Below, in pieces: positions 45,901 through 57,600 of a DNA stretch of 64,000 nt. Both the position numbers and the translations under genes were made by a program. The notes below the pieces were generated by a model. That model was given only the letters and a program-made list of their open reading frames with translations. It was not told the DNA's origin and searched no databases. Numbering within the stretch: the stretch's first letter is position 1; each line of letters opens with the position of its first letter. The stretch comes from Nereocystis luetkeana. Its lineage: Eukaryota; Sar; Phaeophyceae; Laminariales; Laminariaceae. The stretch lies in the NCBI GenBank assembly GCA_031213475.1, contig JARUPZ010000021.1, positions 4,192,438-4,256,437 on the forward strand, written 5' to 3'.

Positions 45901-48900
45901 AAGAGCTGGCATCTCTCATTAGGACGAAGGATCAGCACGGAGGCTGGGGTGTGCCGGAAGGAACGGGAAACGCATGCGAGGAACACCCACGTGATACTCG
46001 CGCTATGCATGGAAGCCTCCGCCCGTTGTCTCACACCAAAAGTAACACCAACACCACCGACACCAACACCGGCACCAACAACACGACTAGCACCAAGAAC
46101 GAGTACAACAAAACACTGACAACAGCAAGCACAAAACACTAACAACACCAAGCACAACAAACAACAACACCAACAACAAGCACAATAACAACAACAAGAA
46201 AAACGAAAAAAAAAAACAGAAACACCACCACCACCACCACCGCCACCACCACCACCAACAGCAGCAAGGCACCTCGTAGAAAACAAAACGCAAGAGTACA
46301 ACAGGCCCCACACCTCGAGACAGATCATCTACAGATATATCATCTAGTTCCTAACCTGCCGTTATGGTATGTTGAACAGGATTTGTGCCGTACAGATCCA
46401 ACCCAGGAAAACACGTGCTAGATCATGCAAATCACACGGCTCCCACCCGGCTACATGAGGTAGATCATACAGATCACACAGACCAGGAATATATCTACGA
46501 AGTATATATCTATCTATCTATCTGTATATATATATATATATATTTATCTGGCCTGAAAGATCTAGATCATGATCTGTAGATGGTCTGTCTAAGGTGTGCA
46601 AGGTACCACTCTGGCCGGAACCACAGGAACCGCTTAAACCCTACCATGAATACCAAGCGATCCTGCTGTAATAATCGACCTCCAGAGTGGTGCGCACCAA
46701 CCGCCGCATGCACGCACGCACGCACGCACGCACACACGCACGCACGCACGCACGCACGCACAAAAAAAACAAGCACCAAAACACACCACACGCACACAAA
46801 CAAGGGCACAAGAACGCCTGCACACAGACGGTCAAGACCACTACTGTACACACCTTTGAGGAAACCGTCGGCGGACCCTTGGTCGAGAAGGATCTTGCCG
46901 AGGCTCGGGAAGGGACCGTCCCTCCGCATCACCTCCGTCGCGTCGTACTTCTGAAAAAATATTTAAAAAATAAAATAAAATCATGTTTCGGTCGTGAGCC
47001 AAGAAAAATACAAAAACACCCCCAGACAACCCCAGGGGACACAGAGGGAAGAGGTGTACTCGATGTCACGCATGGCCGTAGTCGTGTGGCCGTAGACTCT
47101 CGCGTCACCCCCACAATGCCTGGACGGAGACACGTGGGGTTTTCACCGACCAGGCGGGCATTGCTTTCGGGAGGGGGGAGGGGGTTAGAGTCGCGGTATG
47201 AGAGAGTGGGTGCCTACATAAATGATTCACACGTCAAACAGATCACGATCTAAGCGTCTACCCTTAGATCATCATCTATGGCACCCCCCCAGATTACCGC
47301 ACTGTAGGGGCATGCTGCCCTCCCCCTACCGCACTGTAGAGATGTGTCACCCCCCCCCATTACCGCGCTGTAAGGGCATGGTACCCTCCCCCTACCGCAC
47401 TGTAGAGGCGTGGCTGCTCACGACCGAGTGCGGCTGGTTGTGATTGACGCGGGGCGCTATAATATGTATCAAGGCGGGGAGCAGAGAGGGTCGTCAAACT
47501 TGGACGATCGTTGTGATGGTTTCAGGTTGCGGTGGTATTGCTGAAGAGCATTGCAAGAAAAAAGCGATAGCGCATTGCCTTGTTGGGTAGCTCGTTCTCA
47601 GTCGAGAATGAGTGGAGTCCCCGTGAGCCCGATATTTTGTTTTCGGCCGAACAGTGCGGCAGGTGTCGTCACCTGCTGCGTCTTTGTCCTGCTGGTTGTT
47701 GTCGTGCGCAGCCTGGTTTGCACGGAGGACGTTAACCCCTTTAGAACCGCAGCCCCGTTTTGGGGACGAACCAGTCAAGTTTCAAGTAGTTTGTCCCCAA
47801 AACGGGACTGCGGTTCTCGAGGGGTTACACGTCTACCCGTCGACAGCATCATCATCGTCATCGTCATCGTCATCGCCATCATCCTTTTCATCATTACCAT
47901 CACCTATCACTACTACAGACGGATTTGTATTCACATCGCAGGCCTCATGATTTCCATCACCTCCACGGAAGAGGTGGTGCCTTGTAGGGGTGGTCGCTTA
48001 TTTTCTGAGCTTTTCACATGAGGAGCTCAACATCTCACCCGGCCAATGACTTCGCAAAAAGTTTTTTTCGTTCGACAACATTTTCTACGCGCTATTTAAT
48101 AGCGGTCCTGAAAACAATTTATTTATACTTCGTAGTATTACAAACTACGAGTATCCCCCTAATATCAGGCAGTTGCCCACCTGAGCTCAGCCGGCCAGAA
48201 AATATTGCCTCAGAGGGCAAAAAAAGTGAAAACCCTTGCCGCCGGATGAGTCTCTTCGGTGAAATGGACCTACCTAGGCCTTGGGATTCGTTGTAGCGAA
48301 CAGTTTTTTTCTTGAAAATAACAACAACAACAACAACAACAACAAAACGGTTTTGGGGTGTGAACAGATAGGAAGTTTCCACAAGCGACTGACTAGCCTC
48401 GGAAAATTCTCAGATTTTTTTTTTAAGGTGCACCCCCCCTACCACCGTAGCATGCACGGGTCTTTGACACCGCGTGTTTTGTTAACCCTCTCGCGACCTC
48501 AAGAGGGAAAAAAAAAGCTTGACAATCAAAATTTGACGAACACGTAACCTACCACTCTGTCCCAACACATAAAAGACCGTCTGTAACACTATCACGGGGG
48601 ACCATATTATAGTAAATAGGACCAGATATATTTATTACGGGGGTCCATAGTTAATAGGACCAAATATTGTTAGTAAAAATGGTTAAATATATAGGTTTTT
48701 ATGTATACCATAGGTCCTGTTAACTATGGTCCACCGTAATAGTAAAAATAGGTAAATATACCGTTTTTTTGTGTGTACCGTAGGTCCTATTCACTATGGT
48801 CCCCCCCCTGATAATATTCGACCAAAAAGGTTCTCCTATTGAGGGACAGAGTAGCACCACAGCAGCGGTCAATTGGCGGATGATGCAATGGTTGGTGTCC

Positions 48901-51900
48901 GAGTTCAACCAATGCAAGGGTTCGTACGCGCAACAAGACCCCCCCCCCCCCCGCAGTGCTGGGGCGATCACGCTGCTCGTAGACCATTGACACCAACCAT
49001 TGTTCTGGTCGCTATTGGGTGGGGGGGGGGGTCCCATCGGGGACATGTGTCCCTTTCTGGGTGAGAGATAGGAGCTCCTACAAGTGAGGAGCCTCAGAAA
49101 TTTCTCGGAAAAAATGCAGATGAACCCCTACCGCACTACAGCAGTGCATACCACGCGTCCGACATCGTGCCCTCCGCGCGAGGTTCATGACGGGACTAGA
49201 GCTGAAGAGCACGCGGTGGCTAGCGCTGAGTAGAGGTTCAGCGGGCAGAGGGGAAAAAAAAACCAAGAGTATATTGCTACCGCTCTGGGGTGGCCGGAAA
49301 TATAGGGACCGTGTAGACAATGATATGATGTGTAACAAGCGGTGCTTATATTCACGTTCAGATAGAGATCTCACAGCGCAGGCGTCGAAGCTGCCCCTGA
49401 CCTGATGGGTTTCACATCCAGGCACACCGCCATACAAATACAGTACAAAACCCAAGTATCCTATCGAGTTGTTTGTTTCTTGCGCTACGAAAAACTGACA
49501 GTTCACAAAGGCAGCACCCGTCTCGCTCACCCGCCAACCAAGGTTCGTCCGTGCCGAGGTACCCGGCGAAGGCTATATTCACCCAGGGACAAGCCGCCAC
49601 TACACCAATGTATCGGAACCCCTCCCCCCTCCCCTCATAGCAAACATTGCGGAAACCCTTTTCGCGTTACGTAAGGGACACGAACAGACATTCGTTCTGT
49701 ACTGGACTGAAATCGGCGCTGCACATTGTCGTCATATTGCGGGGGACCATAGTAAATAGGACCTAACATTGCTATTACGGGGGACCATAGTAAATAGGAC
49801 CAATTATTGTTGGTAAAAACAACGTAATGTGTAGGTTTTTGTGTGTACCGTAGGTCCTATTTAGTATGGTCCCCCGTAAAAGTAAAAATAGAGATCGATG
49901 TAAAGGTTTTCGTTTGTACCGTAGGTCCTATCTACTATGGTCCCCCGCAATAGTAACACCTAAGTGAAGTGATGCTTCATAGTAATACCAGGCACTATTA
50001 CGGGGGACCATAGTTAACAGGACCTATGGTACACATAAACACATACCTGGTATATGTTTAACCATTTTTACTAATAATATTTGGTCCTGTTGACTATGGC
50101 CCCCCGTAATAGGTGACGTTCAACGCCTTCAACACTGCAGAGTCCTGCTTTGGTGGGACAAACGACTCAAATTCTAAATAATATGTCCCCAAAAAACGGG
50201 ACTGCAGTCTTGAACGGGTTAAGAGGTTAAACTTTTATTGCCCGTCCGGATCAGTATACCCACCGGAGGGACAGCAAACATCGCTCACCCGCCAGGCAGC
50301 TTCGTCCGCGCCGAGGTACCCTGTGAAGGCTTTCTTCCCCCAGGGGCAAGCGACCGGGTTGCAGATGGCCGAAAACGCAGAAACGCTTCGATACTTGTCG
50401 GGATTCCTGCCCGACGCACAAAGAAAAAAAAAAAAGAGAGGGAATAAAAAATGCGCCAGTATGTGCACGGTGATAAAAGGGTGAAACTTCCAGGAATTGT
50501 TTTTCTTAGAAGGGTGAAAATTCCAGGAAATTTCGTAAAAAGGTGAAATTTTCAGGAAATTTCGTAAAGGGGTGAAAATTCCAGGAAATTTCGTAAAAGG
50601 GGGAATTTCCAGGAAATTTCGCATCAATACGGAGCTCTTCTTTTTACACGTTTAGGAAACGGCATATCTAGAACAATTAAAATAAAACGGGGTCAACTGC
50701 CGAGAGCGCCTACAAGTAGTGACGTGGGTAGGTGCAATTAGACGCCAGTCGATGAGGCAAGAATGGGCTGGAGTCTCCTCACGATAAAAACGCCTTCTAA
50801 GGCAAGGACCTTAGTGGGGAGGAGGGGGGGAGGCCTGCTTTGTTACCCCGGATCTGAATTACGACTATTAACAGGAAGGAGAGAGAAAAGGAGGGCCAAG
50901 ACAATAAATGGGATGGGAAAAAAATCATGAGAAGAAGATACCGCCAAAATTGTTGCGATAGGACTGAAATATACCAGGTATTACACTACGATCATTACGT
51001 CTGATGCTTTACACCATACTGGTAAATACATTGTCTCTTTCTCTCCAACAGTGTCCAGTCTATTTTTATTTTTATTTTATAAAATTTCGCACCACTCTCC
51101 TACCCTCGTCCTCTCTTGATCGGCCTCCCCCCTTTCACTCTACAGGGAGACTGTACTCGATAAATTTCGGCAAAAAAAAGGTACACCACACGCATGATCT
51201 GACAGTACCGGGGGTGTCCCATAAGAAAAATAACTATTAATACCATTAATAGCCCACTGTTAATATAAATGCAATGGGAAAGGCGCGCTCTACATTGAAA
51301 CTCAAGCTTCCAAGATAACCACGTCGGATTTTTTTTTGGCTTTGTCTCCTTTTTTTGTTCTATCTTGTTTTTTCTTGCCATGACATTGTCAGCGTAGAAT
51401 TTTCTCCACTCGCATGCGTACATACTCCCGCTTTCTCCTTCGTCAGCAGGGGGTTGTGCTCCGGAACAGAAGCGGAAGGAATCGCCACGAAACACATCGA
51501 ACTATTACGGGGGGCCATAGTTAACAGGACCAAAATATTCTTAGTAAAAATGGTTAAACATACCTGGTATAGGTTTTTATGTATACATATACATAGGTCC
51601 TGTTAACTATGGCCCCCCGTAATAATCACAATAGACATACATACACCTAGATCCTGTACTCGCCACTAGGTGCAAGAGCTGTACCGTACAGATAGATCCC
51701 CCACCCGGGGAAAAAAAATAAGACATATCCGCAAGAGCTGTGTCATACAGATCCTACCCGGATACATAGATCATCTAGACCGCGTAAATCATAATCTATA
51801 TCAGGAATATTCCTCCCTCGAAAGATGCAGACCATAAAAAAAAGAATAAAATTCGACGCGAGTCTGCGGAGAGGGAGAAAATATGACCAGCCCTTTCTCG

Positions 51901-54628
51901 CGATGGAAATGGAGGCGTGCACCGTAGCGGGGAGAGGGGACGGGTGCCTGCCACGAGACTCATGGATCCGAACTTAGGACGAAAGCTCGTACATAGGGGG
52001 GGGGAGCTGGGAAGAAAGTATTCCGGGGGGGGAGGAGCACAAAAGCCATACAACCCCTCACGATGATGTACTATGGTTGGTTCTGATCACTACCACCCTG
52101 TCCCGACATATGGTCACCGTTTGGTCCAATAATTAGTGCGAACCGATGCTTACAAAACGGGACAGAATGGTATATATGATCACTGTTCTCCGTATGATGG
52201 TGCAAAGATAAAGAGATGGGTGGACCGGATCTGGACTTAAGGAACGCAACGCACCTGGAGTGGAAGCAACGCGAATACAATCAAATAAGATCGACCACGG
52301 CATCACACCCAAGCTTTGCAAAGAACAAAGAATTACAATGAGGAAAGAAACCGATCACACTCACAGCCTTTAGGCCATCTCTTATGGCAAACCGGTTTTG
52401 GTTTCTGGGAATCGAGGTGTCAGCACCTTCGCAGGCGTGTTTGAACAGGGAAACGGGCGAAGCGGGCCCGCTTTTCTTGAAGTCCACCCAGTCATTTTGC
52501 GAGAGGCATGCAACGCCGTTGGCTGTTTCTTCAGGACAGCATTTTGAAAAATTGTCGATACACACCAATTTCCTCTATTCAGTTTCGGACGCGATCTATC
52601 TGAATAAGAGGCTATTTTTACATTTTTTCGGCTGCACCGTCGATATATATCTGAAAATGCCTTATTGATTTTTTTGTCTGAAAATGACAACATCGTAAAA
52701 ACCTCGGACGACACCCCTGAAGAAAAGAAAAACGGGTCTAGATACCTCTCCCCAAAAGACTGCAGGTATTCTGAAGAGCGAGCCTGATTCGGTCCGACTC
52801 CCGGTCTAAAAATACGCGAAAGCACGTATAAAACACAGTTTCGGGTAAGTTTTTCGGTTTTCAAAACCCTCCCCATCAGAGATGGCCTTAGCCTCTTCAG
52901 ATTATGCCTGGTTTGTTTTTGTTTTTTTTCTCCAGATATATGTGGGATCAACAAAAGCCACAAAAAAAATGTGAAAGGGTATTTTTCACGGTTTTACGCC
53001 GAGCCCTCACCGGAAGGCGACAACGAGGGCCCCGTGTCCCCCCATGGAGTGTCCGAAAACAGAGGCGCGCGAGGTGTCAATTGGAAACTTAGCGCCAATT
53101 AACGCCGGCAGTTCTTGCGTCACGTACTCGTACATACGGTACTGCAAAGAAACGGGGAGGGCGGGGAAGGTAAGGGAGGGGAGATGGGGGGAGGGGAGGG
53201 GAGGGGAGGGGAGAGGGGAGAGGAGAGGAGAGGGGAAGCTGCTTGTTGTTGGGCACGTATAAAAATAAATATGATGCAAATATTTCATCGACTGATCACA
53301 CGGCGGTGCAGATCTATCTGATCTGTCTGCTCTGACTGATCTAGGTCATCGAGTGGGAACATATAGTCTGTCCGAGATGTGACTGCTTTCAGACCATCTG
53401 TTCCCACAGCCGCCACCCCCTGCACCGCCCTCAGAAAGCCAAAGAGCCAATCGCACCCCAACACGAACCGGGAGAGTTCCGCGGAACGTTCCTCAGAAGC
53501 GTTCAAGGGAACGTTCCCTCTCCTCTTCCTGGGACGCACGAGCGCGCTAAAAAATCCCTTCTCCCCGTCCCGAAGACACACGCCTCGCTTGACAACGAAT
53601 TTGTTCGTGTCAACAGTTCTGTTCTCCCGCGCAGGCCTTACTTCCGTACTTTCAGTACTGCTGTAGTAGCGTTTCGGAGGAATCACACCTGGTACAAGAG
53701 TTGACTACGTACCGGGTACGAATTCAGACCCGTGTCGAAAAAGCAAAAATATATTTTGAAAAAAAAAAAAAGACGAAAGCGCTCACGTGGTCTTTCCAGC
53801 CGGGTTCCGTTGCGTCCACGTAAAAGCCTGCCCCGGTGCCGAAATCCCAGCCTTCGTCCTGTGCGAACGATAAAGCCCCGAGACGGGACGAGCAGGCAGG
53901 GTTATAGCTGGAGCGGCCGCTGCTGCTTCTACTGCTGTTGCTGCTGCTGTTGCTGCTTCTGCGCTGGATATTGAGAATTCGCGTTTCCCCCCGTCTAGTC
54001 TAAAAAAACCCGACTGACCCACCAAGGACTGCGTCTTCATTTTGGGGCCATCCTACACACTTGGAATTCGTGTGGGATCGTTCTTGCAGTAGGATGAGAC
54101 CCCCGTCTACGGGGACGTGCAACTTGGAATTAGTGCGGGGGGTCGTTTTCGCAGCAGGAAAATAAACATTTCAAAAGTCTACAGATAGGACCGCAGTCCC
54201 GTTTTGGGGACAAGCTGCTGAGAATTGAATTGGTATGTCCTCCAGAACGGGACTGAGGTGCCAACAGGGTTACTGCGACCCTGTAAGAGTTAAGGGTATG
54301 TACGTATCAACACTTTAAGGGGCGAGGGTGTGTACTTATCGACCCTGTAAGGGTCAAGGGTACGGTCCGTTTTGCCTTTTTTTTGCGTTTTGCTATCTGC
54401 TTCTGTTTTTTTTTTTTTTTTTTTTTTTTTAACTTCGCTTCATCTTTTTTAGGTTTTTGTCTGCTATTAATAGTCTCCTTTTTGCTTCCCTGGTGTCCGC
54501 AGTGGTGGAGTGCGTATGCTTGTTTTTTGTTTTTGCCTCTGTTTTTACTTGAGGTATTTCTTCCACTCGAGAGTTATTGGAGCCTGTCCTGCGACCACGG
54601 ACTGCATTGAATTGTGAGTTAATGTGAG

Positions 54629-54665
<37 letters not shown>

Positions 54666-57600
54666 GCAACAACAACAACATGTCAACCCTGTACGGGTCA
54701 AGGGTATGTGCATATCTACCCTGTAAGGGGCAAGGAAGGGTATGGGCGTATCAACCCTGTAAGGGTCGAGGGTGTACACACATCGACTCTCGTTTTTGGG
54801 GACATCCTATTTGGAATTAGTACTCGAGAGTGTTTTCGCGGTAGAAAAAAAAAAAAAAAAAAAAAAACTGCGTAATGTATATCGTACCTGGTACGACGGA
54901 GGGGATAGGGTGCACCTCTGGAAGTACAAAAGGTTTTCAGAAAACTAAAACCGAACCTGTTGCTTGCGTGCACGTACACTCGTGCACACATCGGGCGGGG
55001 TCACAGATGCCCACATCGTGGTCTAATGTATCACGGATCATCCATTGGCAGATATATCTACTCCTGATCTGTATGATCTGTATGATCTAGCTCATGTTGC
55101 CGGGAGGGAGCCGTATAATATACATGACCAAGCACAAGTTTCCTGGGGTTGGATCCGTACTGCTGTACAGATCCAGCAAAACATCGCATAACGGCAGGTG
55201 AGGACCTGCAGTAGATGCTCTTATCTGTCGATGGTGATCTAGATCATGAGCTACCTGTCCTAGGTGCGCAAGTTCCCCCTCGCAAGTCCCAGGAGGGCTC
55301 ACTCTTCCACGACTGGGTTCCATTTTTTTGGGGGAAAAGACACTTGGAGTTAACCCCTTTAGAACTCCATTCCCGTTTTGGGGACAAACCATTATAATTC
55401 CAAGTCGTTTCCCCCCAATTGTCACCAAAAGGAGACTGCAGTCCTAAAAGGGATAAGAGTGGGATTTTTTTTTTTACAGTATACTCCCTAGACTTTTTAC
55501 AGTGTACTCCCTAGACTACGTACAAGGAAACATATACGTTTACGTGATCAGCCGTACCGCCCTCTACATCAAATTGCACAAAAATTACGAACCCCTCGCA
55601 CATACCAGGTATAGATCATGATCTATCTATCTGATCTGTCTACAGTAGATTATCTAGCTCCTCACACCTGCCGTCGTGAAGGAGCCGTGCAGGATCTGTA
55701 TAGTAGTATAGATCCAACACATGAAACATGAGCTACTATTGGTACCACACGGGTCTCACCCGGCAACATTGAGCTACGTAGACAGTACACGCAATATCTG
55801 CCTTGAAAGGTCTAGACCACCAGGTGGGAATGATCAAGTAATGGTCCGTCCCGAGACGTGAACATAACTAAAAGTCAGAAAAAAATAGATAGCACGGAAA
55901 CAAAAACGCACCTGAAGTCGCGAATCGACTATCTACCCCAAGGTATGAACATGTGTCAAGACAAAACACACCACTCCGAAACCCGAGAATAATCACCGTT
56001 TGTACACTAATATTCATTCGGAAGGATCAGTATATTGAGGGACAGAATGAAAAAGCGGAAACGAAAAACGCACCTCTCCAGCGACGTCGGCGCCCCTCGG
56101 GCTCGTGTCGGGAGCGACGAGGGCAACTCCTCGGGCAGCCGCCGTCCTCATTGCTCCCGCTTTCTGGATGAAGTTCTCGTCCGTGCAGGTCAAGCCCGAC
56201 AGGTAGTACAGGACCTGCGCGAGATGCGGACGCGAGATGTTCGTTATAGCGTCAAGGAGCCAACGGCGAAGGGCGTGCGCGAGATGCGGATGCAAGATAT
56301 TCGTTAGCGTCAAGGGGGCATTTCGCTCATAGCGGGCATCTCGTGACATAGTACAGCACTATTAATAGCGGTCCCTTAGTGCCGGCTGAGTACTGCCGGT
56401 TGCCCGCTATATCGGTGCTTGTGGAATCATTCGGCACAGATGGGATTAGCTATTAATAGTGTGGCAGTGTGTGGAGCATATAGTGCCGGTTGCCGCTAAA
56501 TATAATGCCGGTGTTATTGGCTGGCGGATATCATACAAGCACTAGAGAGGGTCCACGGCCGTACACGTAGGCGGGGGGGGTGGGGGTGTGCTCATTGCCA
56601 TGCATGGCCGTAGTCGTATGATCTTGGATATGTAGCACTTCACACTGGCCTTCTTAGTTATGTGGCCTACATAGGCCAGTCGCTACTGATAGTGTCATAT
56701 AACCAACAGAGGATGTCCAGTGCCCTTCGAACCTCGGCTCGACAAAGCTACACACCCAACGTAAGACCATAGTCGTATGGCCATAGACCCTCGTGTCCCC
56801 CAACGCCGGAACGGAGCACGTCGGGTTTTCACCGACCAGGAAGACACTGATCGCTTGCAACCAAGCGCTGAGCGCCCAGACGGGTTCCGGCGAAAATCGC
56901 ATGAAAAAGGGTACGATGCCCCCCACCCGTGCCAACCCAAGCTTGCGAGGCGGACTCCGGCACCTCGTGCGCACGTTTGCTTGCATACAGATGTCAGCGT
57001 CGAATGTCTCGACCTAGGGAGGCGTTACGAACCCACGGAGAGCCCATGTCATACATTATCCATCGCCCTCATTCCTAGTTACGGGGGGCCATGGAAAACA
57101 GGACCTACGGTAAACACAAAAATCTACCTATTTACCTATTTTTTACTAACAATATTTGGTTCTATTTACTGTGGCCCCCCGTAGTACTGTAGCTCTTGCT
57201 GTTCCTTCCGACGAGAGTCGACGAGGCAAAAGAAAAGGGCTGAGGTCTTGTCGCGATAAAAAAACGCAAGGCACGAAATGCAGTGGAGAGGAGAGAGGAG
57301 GCGTTTCTTTCCTCGTCAACTCGCGTAGAATTACGACCGATAAATAACAAGTGTGGATATATCAACCGTCCACGACTACAGCAGCAGTAGCGCGAGCGCC
57401 CAGCGGTGCGGGTAGGTATACGCTGGCAATTTTGTTTTCGTAGGGAGGTCTCGGGAAAAAGAAAGAAAGCGAGAGAGGGAGCAAAAAAAAAAAAAAACAG
57501 TTTCCAAGGCTTGCGCAGGCTTTTTTCGATAGGGGTCGCTCAAGTTTTTGCGTTTTGTTGGTTGTCATTTTATTTCCGATGCATGTGCCCTCTGCTGCGA

